This document shows, piece by piece, positions 44,403-55,455 of a stretch of DNA of 64,000 nt. Location of the stretch: the NCBI RefSeq assembly GCF_905475465.1, contig NC_062257.1, positions 5,642,001 to 5,706,000 on the forward strand, written 5' to 3'. Position numbers and translations under genes: made by a program. How positions within the stretch are numbered: the stretch's first letter is position 1; each line of letters begins with the position of its first letter. A model generated the notes under the pieces. The model did not search any database. It saw only the letters and a list, made by a program, of their open reading frames with translations, and was not told where the DNA came from. Source of the DNA: Pieris napi (Eukaryota > Arthropoda > Insecta > Lepidoptera > Pieridae).

Positions 44403-44745
44403 GGGTGCGTGTACTTATGTACGCGCGTAAGTTATACTTCTTTGGCATTATTAAAAATAGTTTTTGATTGCATGCAAATAATTAATTACAATTAAATAAT
44501 CAAAGACTGGAAAAGGAGTCATTATAGTCAATAAAGTTCAGTTTACATTTGAAAAATTAAATAAATAAATATATATTTATTATTATTCTCTTACATTAAG
44601 TGTAACATAAATTCTATTATTATTCGAATGTTGTTTTTAAACTTCATTCTGTTAATTTTGTGTCACGGTGCGCGTGCATCGTAAAATTTCACTCTCATCA
44701 ATTCATATCGCGCCTAAAGAAGTATAACTTCAAAAATATAGATGT
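44403..44745 (+). mobile_element. Family P element, uninterrupted copy
   Basis: Left end GTGCGTGTACTTATGTACGCG and TAAGTTATACTTCTTTGGC; right end GTGCGCGTGCATCG and GCGCCTAAAGAAGTATAACTTC. It is the intact reference for the split copy at 26402-27335. Confidence 0.8.
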
Positions 44746-45084
44746 ATCCGCGAAACAGAAGGGTAATGGAGCCCAAGTCTGCTAGAATCAGACAGAGGGA
44801 GAATATTGGATACACTTGGCAAAGGATAGAGAAACGTGTTTTAATAAAACAGAAAAAATATTGATTTTCTTAAGGAAACAACACATTTTTCACATTTTGA
44901 CAGCAACAAAGAATATTGCTTTAATAGAAATGCTCCATCTGGAACACTAAAGAGAAGTAGACTACAGAAGTCGCAGTCTAGGATAAAAGAGAGGAAGAAT
45001 ATTGGAAACACTTGGCGAAGGATAGAAGAAGAGTTTATTGATTGATTAATTTTATAATCGATTATGTTTATGTATTGTAACAAC

Positions 45085-45360
45085 GGAGAGCAGAGATAGT
45101 GGCATCAGCGTGCGACTCTCATACCTGAGGTCGTAGGTTCGATCCCCGGCTGTGCACCAATGGACTTTCTTTCTATTTGCGCATTTAACATTTGCTCGAA
45201 CGGTGAAGGAAAACATCGTGAGGAAACAGACATGTCTTAGACCCAAAAAGTCGACGGCGTGTGTCAGGCACTGGAGGCTGATCACCTACTTGCCTATTAG
45301 ATTTAAAAATGATCATGAAACAGATTCAGACCTAAAGAGGTTATAGCGCCTGTATATTTT
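45085..45360 (+). mobile_element. tRNA-derived SINE (family A)
   Basis: From GCAGAGATAGTGGCATCAGCG through GTAGGTTCGATCCCCGG to AAAGAGGTTATAGCGCC. Opposing short ORFs are shadows. Confidence 0.85.
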
Positions 45361-45884
45361 TCAATTTGTACAGCACTTTTCAGTGTTAGTAATTTAGTGA
45401 TTTAGAAGTTATGTTTATTTAAGGCGAGTCACCTGCAGTCAAACTGCGTAAGCAGTTTTGCGGGGCATGGTTTGATTTAAGGTGTAACTTTTTTGTGAAT
45501 AAATATATTTAAAAAAAAAAAAAAAAAAGTTTTGTTTGTTTACTTTATTAAATGAGAAAAATTTCCAGAATATGGAACGATCAATTATCTATTTGCTTAA
45601 TTTAATTTTAATAGTTAACGGTAAACGGTGATTAAGGTAAATTAGATCACAACTTTTAACTGTAAAAAAAATAATTGGTTTTATTTAAACGTTTTAATAT
45701 CATGTATATTGTGTTTGGAAGGAATGAATCTTACTTCTGAAAAGATTTTTAATATACGTATATAGCTACATATATAGTTTGTTATTATGTTTCAATATGT
45801 TTCAATATATCTTGGTGATTGACAGGAATTGTTGCCAGTTTCTGGATTGCCTAGATAGGGGTACTGTTTGTAATTAATATTGAG

Positions 45885-46085
45885 CATTGGCGTAGTGGCT
45901 TCAGCGTGCGACTCTCTTCCCTGAGGTCTTAGGTTCGATTCCGTTGTGCACCAATGGACTTTCTATATGCGCATTTAACCGTGAACGGTGAAGGAAACGT
46001 GATAACACCAGCCTTAGACACAAGCAGTCGACATGTGTCAGACACATGAAGCTGATCAACTATTTGCCTATTACAAATTATCATG
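45885..46085 (+). mobile_element. SINE family A, decayed
   Basis: GAGCATTGGCGTAGTGGCTTC, TTAGGTTCGATTCCG, TATGCGCATTTAAC, then a disordered body ending TGCCTATTACAAATTATC. Confidence 0.75.
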
Positions 46086-46100
46086 AAGTAGACACTGATT

Positions 46101-46460
46101 TTTGAAGTTATACTTCTTTTGGCGCGTTAGGGAAAATTTATGAGAGTAAACATTTTTCCGACACCCGCACACCGTCACAAAAACCCGACACCCGCACACA
46201 GTCACAATAAACCGACAACCTGAAGTTAGCATAGTCAACATTTTAAAATTAAATGTCCATTTCTTTAATTCCATAGAATTTTTTTGTGATATTTAAAAAA
46301 AAAATTAAATAGATATTGCGTTATATAAAACTTTCAATGTATTAAATACCTTTTTTCTATTGTTAGTGTCGTTTTTTCTTTGAAGAATAAAATGTTTGAA
46401 AAGATTTTTATCTTTCACGCCAAAGAAGTATAACTTCTAACGCGTGTACGTGTTTTTTTT
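46101..46460 (-). mobile_element. Family P element
   Basis: Right and left palindromes GAAGTTATACTTCTTTTGGCGCG and GCCAAAGAAGTATAACTTC; the interior has a direct repeat of CCGACACCCGCACA. Close relative of 25325-25540. Confidence 0.7.
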
Positions 46461-46903
46461 TACATTAAAGTTCATGAGTGTACTATGTACATATTAACAT
46501 ACATTTTGATTTAAACAATATATACTATAAATCACCCTCTACGTCTCTTAAGAGCTATCGAGTGGCGTCACTGATAGTGTTATCAGTACACGCTCCTTTA
46601 AATAATACAATTTATTGATTGAAAATAATATACGACCTTATCAAACATTAAATATTTACTAGACATACTCTGGCAAGGACCTCTATTTTATAGATTAAAG
46701 CTTGCCAACACTCGGGACACACACATTGGTACAAGAAAGACAATACAATTTTTATGTACACTTATAGACAAACAAAAAAAAAACTTTAGAGGTGTCAAGG
46801 GACACCCGGATGGAACGAAATTCCTTTCGATTAATTTATATGTTAATTGGTATCATAACAGTATGATAGATTTTCTCGACACCAATCTTACGACGAAAAA
46901 AAA

Positions 46904-47000
46904 AAGCCAACATCACGAGGTGTTCTCAGGCGGTCACCCATCCAAGTACTGACCTCGCCCGACGTTGCTTAACTTCGGTGATCGGACGAGAACCGGTGTA
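46904..47000 (-). rRNA. 5S rRNA, 5'-truncated copy (likely pseudogene)
   Basis: On the minus strand the sequence reads ACACCGGTTCTCGTCCGATC, ACCGAAGTTAAGCAACGTCG, GGCGAGGTCAGTACTTGGAT, GGGTGACCGCCTGAGAACAC, CTCGTGATGTTGGC, then a run of T. This is insect 5S rRNA from about nucleotide 25 to the 3' end, including the internal promoter region, followed by a Pol III type T-run terminator. The first 25 or so bases, needed for the closing stem, are replaced by unrelated sequence. It is therefore a dispersed truncated copy, not a working gene. Confidence 0.85.
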
Positions 47001-47109
47001 TTACAATAGCAAATAGCAAAAAAGTGTCGTGACAACTTTTCGTAAGAATTTTTTCCGTCTAGCCCCCTTTCACAACGCGCGATAAGGAACTTCGTTCCAA
47101 AAACATAGT

Positions 47110-47190
47110 TACAACCTTTTTTAATTCTGTGTATATATTCTGTGCCTGTTTCATGATCATTTGCCAATCTAATAGGCAAGTAGGTGATCA
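47110..47190 (-). mobile_element. SINE family A fragment
   Basis: CTGTTTCATGATCATTTGCCAATC and TAATAGGCAAGTAGGTGATC only. Confidence 0.7.
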
Positions 47191-47249
47191 AGAAAAAACA
47201 TACAATTTTAATGTGACAAGCTTACTCGACTTATAGGGAAACAAAAAAA

Positions 47250-48000
47250 AACAATGGCGCTACAACCTTTTTTGAGTCTGTGTCTTATCTGTCATGATTT
47301 GTCATTCTAATAGGCAAGTAAGTAAGCTTCCTGTGTCTGACACATGTCGACTTTTGGGTCTAAGGTTTACTCTCGATGTTTTCCTTCACTGTTAGTTCAC
47401 CGTTAGTAAACAATATAAAAAAAATCAGTAGCGCTAGAACCTTTTAGGCTTTGGCCTCAGATTTCTGTATCTGTTTCATGATCATTTGCCAATCTAATAG
47501 GCAAGTAAGTAAGCTTCCTGTGTCTGACACATGTCGACTTTTGAGTCTAAGGTTTACTACCGATGTTTTCCTTCACTGTTAGTTCACCGTTAGTAAACAA
47601 TATAAAAAAAATCAGTAGCGCTAGAACCTTTTAGGTTTTGGCCTCAGATTTCTGTATCTGTTTCTAGATCATTTGAAAATCTAATAGGCAAGAAGGTGAT
47701 CAGTCTTCTGTGTCTGACACATGACGACTTTTGGGTCTAAGGTTTACTACCGATGTTTTCCTTCACTGTTAGTTCACCGTTAGTAAACAATATAAAAAAA
47801 TCAGTAGCGCTAGAACCTTTTAGGTTTTGGCCTCAGATTTCTGTATCTGTTTCATGATCATTTGCCAATCTAAAAGCCAAATAGGTGATCAGCCTTTTGT
47901 GTCTGACACATGACGACTTTTGGGTCTAAGGTTTACTCTCGATGTTTTACTTCACCGTTCGAGCGAATGTTAAACGCGCACATAGAAAGTCCAATGTGGC
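47250..48000 (-). repeat. Tandem array of four SINE (family A) units, 173-189 bp period
   Basis: The motif CAGTAGCGCTAGAACC recurs at 47426, 47613 and 47802, with a related CAATGGCGCTACAACC near 47253. Each is followed by TCAGATTTCTGTATCTG, TGTGTCTGACACATG and CGATGTTTTCCTTCACTG. The unit junction is CACCGTTAGTAAACAATATAAAAAA. Only the last unit continues into a head-side sequence (TTCGAGCGAATGTTAAACGCG). The regular period shows tandem duplication, not separate insertions. Confidence 0.85.
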
Positions 48001-48225
48001 TCAGCTACTAAGAACACTATAAAAAGAAGGTAAATCGATTTTAAAGTGTGAGAGGAGCAACTATGGATAACCAGACCTAGCTCGTTTATTAGAATGCTTA
48101 AAATCGGTGAGTTTTGTCCTAAACGCGTTCTGAAAGGACTACTTCGACAATATTTCTGTTAATTTACAAAGAATAACAGACAAACTTTTTTGGTTCAATA
48201 AAAATAGCTATCTACAATAATAAAA

Positions 48226-48468
48226 AATAGGGGATGATCGTAGAGGGGTGAAGCTTAGGGGTTATATATATTTTTGTATGCTGTATCATAAAAAAAATTA
48301 AAACAAAAAATTTTTTTTTTGGTGAGGACACCCCTTATCATTTAGGGGGTTGAATAGTAGACGATTCTCAGACCTGAATATGCATATAAAATTTGATAAA
48401 AATCGGTCAAGCCGTTTCGGAAGAGTATGGTAACTAACATTGTGACACAAGAATTTTATATATAAGAT
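48226..48468 (+). mobile_element. Family Q repeat
   Basis: TAGGGGATGATCGTAGAGGGG, GTATGCTGTATCATAAAAAAAA, CGGTCAAGCCGTTTCGG and a GACACAAGAATTTTATATATAAG end. The CTAGCTGACC start is missing. Confidence 0.75.
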
Positions 48469-48556
48469 ATACTCAGGAAACACAGTATGTATTGGCTAAT
48501 GGTCACCAGCTGTATGATGATATAGCCTCTTATATAGGAACTGTTCAAAAACCAAA

Positions 48557-48934
48557 TTGCTAGCTAATTGTAGGGTCACTTTGAAATATGTGACACCTGC
48601 AACGCCAGTGCGGGTGTGTTGTCGACCTTTCAGCGTATTCTTTCATGATTTTAAGTCGTATCGTTTCGGAAATTCTTCTACCAGCAGCTGGATCCACAAA
48701 GACGTGGGAACGGCAGAAAGTGCCTTCGCTGACATTGTAAACATTATCAAACTCTACAACTTTTCTGTAGAACTCAAATCATATTATAATCGAATAGAAA
48801 CCTATGACCAAATAACGTGGTTTTCTATTGGTAAAAGAATTTTCAAAATCGGTTTATTAGATCCAGAGATACAACCTCACAAACTTTACCTCTTTATTAG
48901 TATAGATTTAATTTTGTCTTCAAACACTGATTAA
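48557..48934 (+). CDS. Unrecognised 125-codon ORF
   Basis: The longest open frame outside the named genes and recognised LINE remnants. The composition is protein-like, with segments such as SVFFHDFKSYRFGNSSTSSW, WIHKDVGTAESAFADIVNII and TYDQITWFSIGKRIFKIGLL, followed by a stop at 48932-48934. I do not recognise a family. GC is higher at 48590-48740 than around it. There is no clear promoter or splice context. It could be an exon of an unknown gene, a mobile-element fragment or chance. It is antisense to the transporter's presumed 5' intron. Confidence 0.25.
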   Translation: MLANCRVTLKYVTPATPVRVCCRPFSVFFHDFKSYRFGNSSTSSWIHKDVGTAESAFADIVNIIKLYNFSVELKSYYNRIETYDQITWFSIGKRIFKIGLLDPEIQPHKLYLFISIDLILSSNTD

Positions 48935-48969
48935 GGTTTAAGCTATTTAACTCTGATAGTTAGCTAATG

Positions 48970-49750
48970 TTGTAATTAAACTAAGTTGTGAACCATTGAT
49001 TAATAGTTAACGTAAATAGGTTTCGTAGTAAGGTATGTTATAGTATAGGTACATAGAAATGTTATATTGAAAATTTCAAATATATATTTTCTCTTATAAA
49101 ATATATTTCTACGTTCAAAGTAGTCTGTCTTTTTTATCGCAGCGTAAACACAATTTCACAGAAAGAGACGAAGCACTTTAATTTGATTGAATTAGTTATT
49201 AATTAATGAGTTAGATCTTAATTAATTAGAGAAATTAGTAATTACAAATTCAAGTAGTTAATGTTTTTAAAGTATTATTGCAATCAAAATGTATAAATAA
49301 ATTTCTGTATTTTTTAAATAAATTAATTTAAAAAAAAAATTATGTACTTAATAAGTTTTAGACATTACTTATAACTTAACATAAAAAATATTTTATAAAC
49401 AGAATTTTCTTAAATAAAGAAATAATTTACAACGAAAATTTGCTTGTATAACATATCACATGCATAATTAGATAACATAGATACTAGATTATTATTATAA
49501 TATAATATGTAATTAATTTATCTCCAACATTAAACATATAATTCCGACACGAATCTATATTTATGTATGTTTAGAACGAATAAACTGAACAATTCCTTTT
49601 TTTAAAGCGTTCAATATTCGCAAATTATTAATAATTATTTTTATTAAAATCATTTTTAAATAATCATTTAAAAAACACATCAGTTATTTGAATAATAATA
49701 TTTATACAATAATTATATATATATTATATTTAATTTAATAAATCATTTGT
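48970..49750. other. Very AT-rich stretch, no gene
   Basis: Runs of TTAATTAA and similar; no coding or repeat structure recognised. Confidence 0.45.
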
Positions 49751-49760
49751 GATCACTTAC

Positions 49761-49861
49761 TGGGTAATACTATCGCAGGAGCCCCCCAACTTGGCGGATA
49801 TCACAACACAAGCACAGAACTCGTAAACACGCGAACAAAGCGGTGTCGCAGATAGCACTGA
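49761..49861 (-). other. Candidate non-coding first exon of the sugar transporter
   Basis: On the minus strand a GC-enriched segment begins at the initiator-like CTTCAGTGC (TCAGT at 49857-49861) and ends at ACCCA followed by the strong donor GTAAGTGATC. It has no ATG in the frame that would enter the first coding exon. It would splice over 7.9 kb to the acceptor at 41814. The link is inferred from strand, donor/acceptor logic and the lack of a nearer candidate. Confidence 0.45.
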
Positions 49862-49900
49862 AGTTTAGCCAGCAAGCGGACTGCGCATGCGCATTTGCTG
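49862..49900 (-). promoter_or_regulatory. Candidate promoter with NRF-1-type palindrome
   Basis: TGCGCATGCGCA, a perfect palindrome at 49882-49893, is the NRF-1 (fly Ewg) consensus. It sits about 21-32 bp upstream of the TCAGT initiator. This architecture suits a broadly expressed metabolic gene. Confidence 0.5.
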
Positions 49901-50960
49901 ACACATTCTAACCTTGCTATGGGCGAACTAGAACTATATTTTTCTAACAGCAGTTTTTATAACAAGCGAAATTATCGTAAACGACCGCCATTAGTATTTG
50001 TCCATTTACTAAATGTTCATTTAGGACCTCTGTATTCGGATAGAGCTATCCTAGAAATTGTTTAGGGGATTTCTAGGGAGTACTTTATTTAAGATTTTTT
50101 TTCTAAAACACAATTTATTATAAGAAACCAACTAAAAACTATAGCCTGATTTTTCATTTCGTAGAATTCTGACATTTCATAAGTATTGCTACTAACAAAG
50201 TTCTCCACCGAAAAAGAGACAAATTTGACCCATTTGAGGGTAATAAAAAATTAAATGCTATGTATTTTTTAAGTTAAATCAAAAAGGTAAATCAAAACTT
50301 TACTTGATACAAAAATAACAAATATTTTAATATCACGAACAATATATTATCGAATTAACTCTAATTACTTTATTTTATTCTTTAGCTGGCATCACTGCCT
50401 AATAATTCCAAGCTTAGTAAACCTTTTTAAAAAATAAAATGTTATCTTTATTTTGTTTTTTACTGTTTGTGATGAAAAGGGACGCAATTATCACTCGCCA
50501 TAAAACCACTTTTAATGTGATCACCGCACTTAATAAAATTAAAATACTAACAAATAGACTCGTATTGTAATTGAAAAATGTGCCCGGCCAAAAAGGTTTG
50601 TAATCTGTGACATGTCAAAAAATGATAGCTGTCAAAATTCTACGGAATATAAACAAAATTCTTTGTTTGAAGCTGGGTGTCAACTGGCTTTAATAATTAA
50701 AACATGAGATTATAACTAACTTAAAATTAGGGGTAGTGGGGTTGCGACGCTGGATTAACAAAAAACTAACTTGACTAATTGAAGGGTTCTTAAATCTAAG
50801 TGACACTTATGTTACCTATAAAGTATATAAGTGTCGCCTATTGGACATTATCGGAACGAGAATGTTCTATTACAATTTAAGATGGAAAAACTAAAGGGCA
50901 CATTTTGGCTTCAAGTGTGCGATGCAATATATAAATGCAAGTAGTAATAAGTAATGTAGT
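49901..50960. other. Gene-free stretch
   Basis: AT-rich with no recognised repeat or coding frame. The motif CTGACATTTC..GACATGTC-like pieces around 50165-50640 were not interpretable. Confidence 0.4.
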
Positions 50961-50965
50961 GATCA

Positions 50966-51256
50966 GTTTTGGCCTATTGGATTCAGTGTGCGACTCTCTA
51001 CCCTGAGGTCGTAGGTTCGATCCCCGGCTGTGCACCAATGGACTTTCTTTCTATGTGCGCATTTTATTATTGTGCTCGAACGGTGAAGGAAAACATCGTG
51101 AGGAAACCGACATGTCTTAGACACAAAAAGTCGACGGCGTGTGTCAGGCAGGAGGCTGATCACCTACCTGCCTATTAGATTGAAAAATGATCACGAAACA
51201 GATTCAGAAACCTGAGGCCCAGACCTAAAGAGGTTGTAGTGCCACTGATTTATTTT
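50966..51256 (+). mobile_element. tRNA-derived SINE (family A), near full length
   Basis: Head TTTTGGCCTATTGGATTCAG, B box GTAGGTTCGATCCCCGG, then the full body to AGGTTGTAGTGCCACTG. Confidence 0.85.
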
Positions 51257-51424
51257 ATATAAATGTAACTTAACTAATGTTAGAATACTCGTGGCTATAA
51301 ATGAAATATCAAAAAGCTATCATCATCAAAATAACAGCTATTTTAAAATGTATTTTTGATACTTAAATGAATGTCTCAACTCAATTGTTGACATACGAGG
51401 GCCTGTCGATGTTCGAGGGACATT

Positions 51425-51540
51425 GACCAGCTTAGGGTCTCCAAGCGTACCAATTTTTAAAAGGCCGGCAACGCACTTGGGACCCTTCTGGCAATGTGAA
51501 TGTTCGCTGCCTGCCCGTTCGCCTCCTGTTAAATTTAAAA
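51425..51540 (+). repeat. Dispersed repeat (GGCCGGCAACGC family)
   Basis: GACCAGCTTAGGGTCTCC, CAATTTTTAAAAGGCCGGC, CTGCCTGCCCGTTCGCCTCC. The middle is shortened. Confidence 0.65.
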
Positions 51541-51710
51541 ACAATACAAGGCGATTGTTCGAATATTTGAATGGTTGGTATTTGGAGATGGTTTTGGTCC
51601 GTTTCTTTGATGATTTCTCAAAGACCGGCAGGTCAGCCTTCTGACACTAACTAAGAGCAGATACACGAACAGAAGTATTGAAACACAAATAAAATTATAT
51701 ACACTAACTA

Positions 51711-52078
51711 GCAGACCGGCTAAGCGTTGCTGTGGCTAAGGTTTTTGTTATATTAGTAGTAGTAAACTATTCAAGGGAAACGGTAGGAGAACACTAGTCA
51801 TGGGGACCACCATGCTTTTTGGTGGTTATGCCATTAAATTGTAGCTTATGTGAAACGTTGGTACTTTTAACACAGCGCCATCTGTTAGAATTGTATCAAA
51901 TAATAAACAAATATTTGCAATAAAATAATATTGCGGGTATAAATTGAGATGTATGCTATCCTATCTTTTAAGTTGGATCAAACTACACACGGTGTGCAAA
52001 TTTGATTGATATCGGTTCGGTAGTTTAGGAGTCCATAGCGGACAAACAACGTGACACGTAATTTGTATATATTTAGAT
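51711..52078 (+). mobile_element. Family Q-related repeat
   Basis: Begins ACTAGCAGACCGGCTAAGCG with TTGCTGTGGCTAAGG and ends ACAAACAACGTGACACG with GTATATATTTAGATG. It holds a CAGATGGCGC CTCF-like core on the minus strand (about 51868-51880). Its start matches the inverse of 56925-56950. Confidence 0.65.
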
Positions 52079-52424
52079 GTTAAGCCGTCCCATTGAAAGG
52101 GAGATGGGCTCAGCTATTGCTCATCATCAAATTGCCCAACGCAGAATCAATACAATAATTAAAAGAGAACAAAGAATTTAACTTAATTGACACTTAAAAT
52201 ACTAAAAAACACTGAATATTATAGAACAAATAGATAAGTTTTAAGGTATTAATTAAATGATAACTTATAATTATTAGATAAGCCTCGTTTCAGTATTTAT
52301 GTTACGTGAGATTAATAAAATTGTCGACTGCGCATTCTATGTTGAATTACGTGAGTTAGTGATAATAGTCATTTAATAAACCCATTTGTACAGCTTGCCA
52401 GCCAGTGAAATATGTATATTATCT

Positions 52425-52680
52425 AATATATAAAATTCTCGTGTCATAATGTTCGTACCCATACTGCTCCGAAACGGCTCAACCGATTCTTATGAAATTT
52501 TTTAAGCATATTCAGTAAGTCTGAGTCTCAAACCCCTAAGTGATAAGGGTAGTCCACCACAAAACTTTTATTTTTTTAGAATTTTTTTACTTTTATTTTT
52601 TTTATGATACAGCATACAAAAATACATACAACCCTTAATTTGCACCCCTCTACGATTAACCCCTACCTCTAGATTAAAAT
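52425..52680 (-). mobile_element. Family Q repeat
   Basis: Reverse copy: TATATAAAATTCTCGTGTCA, TTTATGATACAGCATAC, CACCCCTCTACGATTAACCC. Confidence 0.75.
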
Positions 52681-53030
52681 CTTATGACTTGAACTTATCG
52701 AGATTGGAGGTTTATATACATAAAAATTCACAGTAAAAAGTTTTCAATCTGGAAAACCGAACAGTCTCTGGGGTAGCATAGCAAAATGTTCCATATTGGT
52801 ATGTACTAAAAAGGTAGGCTAAGTCAAATCACATTAAGGAGAAACGAAGTTCGCGGGGGCAGCGATGTCATGAGTATCTGTATATGTAGTATATGTACTA
52901 GCAAGCCTTACAACTCTACCCTACAGATGTAGGGCTGTGATCAAGTACGGGATGTCTGCACCAAGAGACCTAAGGTAACAGACGGAGCCCTAGTAGGATC
53001 AGAGGTTTAAGGTGGTGGGGTTGCTAAAGG

Positions 53031-53309
53031 GCCTGATCGACGGACGAGTAAGACCGCGGTTTTATGGCTCGTCGGTAAAGCTCGCCGGTGTATCATTGCA
53101 AAACCACGGTTTTAAATACCGCCGAGCCTGGCTCGCGGCTCGTCGTCGTGCTATATTTTTTACTCGGCTCGCCATGCAAAACCGCGTGTCGGAAAGAGAA
53201 CAAGACATGTTTGCGACTGTTTTGCTTGCTAATCGATCAGCACCAACGAGCCGCGAGCCAGGTTCGTCGGTATTTAAAACCACGGTCTTACTCGCCCGTC
53301 GATCATAGG
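53031..53309. mobile_element. GC-rich MITE with TGATCGACGG termini
   Basis: Left TGATCGACGGACGAGTAAGACC, right reversed TGATCGACGGGCGAGTAAGACC, so the first 20 or so bases match with one change. Inside, ACCACGGTTTTAAATACCG and GAGCCTGGCTCGCGGCTCG are also inverted against each other. It is roughly 50% GC in an AT-rich window, so it stands out by composition. Three overlapping ORFs here are artefacts of its symmetry. Confidence 0.75.
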
Positions 53310-53505
53310 CTTAAGAGGCCCACCACGATAATGAAGGGCTTGGAGTCTCTTACACTTAGGAAGCGAGAAATAAGACAATACTTCAAATCTGATTTATAAA
53401 ACATCTTAAATACTACTTACACCTATTCACACATGCACATTACTCTTGTGAGCTGTTGGCGTATCACATTCACATGACATGACATGTATTTTTTATTTTA
53501 TTTTA

Positions 53506-53935
53506 GACTAGCTGGCCTGGCGAACATCGTACCGCCTAACAGTCGATTCTTTATTTTTTTTTAATACTTATTCTGCTATTCGGGACACCGGTTTAGCTAA
53601 GATAAAAAAAGAAAGTTGATAAGACAACAAATACATGTCAAAAAATAAGAATTTACCTTCCTGGAACCCCTCCACTAACACTTAAACTTTATGATATGGT
53701 ATTAAAGTTCAAATTGCCTTTAAATATTATTACGAATATTTTGTATGGGAATATAGAAAAGTGTTGTTTTTAGACTTTTTCACTCAATTTTTTTTAATTT
53801 TTCTCTCCGTAAGAACCATCCTCGTACTTCAAGGAATATTATAAAAAAATAATCAGACAAATCGGTCAAGCCGTTTTCATGTTATGTCGTGACAACGGAA
53901 AACGGGTTTCATTTTTATATATATAGATATAGTAA
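53506..53935 (+). mobile_element. Family Q-related repeat
   Basis: ACTAGCTGGCCTGGCGAACATCG at the left, TTATTCTGCTATTCGGGAC, CGGTCAAGCCGTTTTCATG and an end at CGGGTTTCATTTTTATATATATAGAT. Confidence 0.7.
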
Positions 53936-54408
53936 CGTGTTATTTTGAGTTGTTTTGTTAATAATTTTTGCATTACGTGTACTTTACCCTCTGTAGGTGT
54001 TTCTTTTTCATTGTTCCACTTTAGGGTTGCCTGGAAGAAATCGCTTGTTAGCGATAAGGCCGCCCGTTGCCTAATAACTTATGTAACCTGTTTTTCTTGT
54101 TATGTGTATGTTTTTGAATAAGGTAATAAAGTATAAATATATATATATTTCATTTTTCTTTTTTTTTAAATTGTGCCTTCGGTAGTGAACTTGGTATTTA
54201 AGAAGTTTCTAGAGCCTTAGTTCCGGACCAAAGTAAACAGGTCGACCCAAATTTGTCTCTTTCATTATCGATACGCGAGAGAGAGATATAAGCAAAACAA
54301 ACACGACATGTCCTTCAGTGCGAAATAATTTTATTGCATTTTGAGTCGCAAACAATATTATGGCAATTCTTGGACAAGGTGTTTTCATAACAGCAATAAG
54401 AAACTAAG

Positions 54409-54650
54409 CCTAGCGGTCTTAAGTGGCAGCTAGGTGAGGGGTACCGGGTTCGATTCCCGGTTCGAGGGAAAGTTTTAATTTAAATTAAATTTGTTCTCGG
54501 CCTTTGGGAGGGTTGTGCGGTACCGGGCGAGTGCTTAAACCGTACATGAAGGACACGGTCGAATTTCTAAAGACAAGCACGAATTATAAAAATCTTATAC
54601 TTGACGCTGGCTAATGCACAAACCGTGCCAGAGCCATAAAAAAAAAACTA
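54409..54650 (+). mobile_element. tRNA-derived SINE (family B)
   Basis: Head AGCCTAGCGGTCTTAAGTGGC, B box GGGTACCGGGTTCGATTCCC, body TTCTCGGCCTTTGGGAGGG, tail GCCAGAGCCAT with a poly-A run. Confidence 0.85.
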
Positions 54651-55014
54651 AAGATGATAAAGGTGTCTAAGGAATTTCCTACCCGTATCGTATCAGTCTG
54701 TTGAGTCCACTGCTGGACGTAACCTTATCCCCTAAATTTCCAGTAGGACATCCAACACCTTCACCAGGGCATCTGTACACCTAGTGGGAGGCCGTTCATT
54801 GCATCCCCGACTGGATCCCGCCCTCCAGGACTTTTTTGCCCATCCGTTCTGTCTGCAATATGCTGCCCTACATATTTTTCTTCCTGATTCTACAGATGAA
54901 TTCCGTAGATCTGGCCTTGCTCTTGCTTTTGCTTTGGCTCAAGATGTCTGATTTATGAAATAGTTAAGATTACAGCTGGTATATAAAAATTACGCAGATT
55001 ATACAGTTGGTTGA

Positions 55015-55110
55015 TGCTTAGCTCCAAAAGGAGAAAGAAACATGGGCAGATCAAAAGACTGATGGGGCAAATTGAAAGGGTGGCTGGTTGGATGCTCACG
55101 GGCAAAGATA
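55015..55110 (+). pseudogene. RTE-type LINE C-terminal remnant
   Basis: The frame RRKKHGQIKRLMGQIERVAG, then WMLTG keeps the outline of the RPxxRWxDxIxxxAGxxW block. The sequence at 54740-54960 may be part of the same decayed element. Confidence 0.4.
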
Positions 55111-55455
55111 AGATAGGGGGCTCTTAAAATAATGCAATGGTATATATCTTTTTACATATTATATATAAATAAGATAAATATATCGCTTTATTATCGACAA
55201 GACCAATAATTTTTTTACCTGAAAAATGGTGAGGCGATACGAGTCAGACACGCTTTCAGACAGTGTTTCCCCACGTGGGGCCCACGCCCCACAGGGGGGC
55301 AATTTGATTGCTATTGACTGAATTAAAAAAAAAAAAATTGAATTAGACGACGACTGTGTTTCGTTAACAATTTCCTAGAAATTTCTTCCTAAAACCAATC
55401 ATTTAAGTTTCTTAAGTGAACAATATAAATTTAAAAATTATGTATGTTACATAGA

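Noticed and set aside
53012..53399. Three overlapping ORFs of 73-103 codons
   Set aside because: They lie in the GC-rich inverted-repeat element; near-palindromic DNA lacks stops in several frames.
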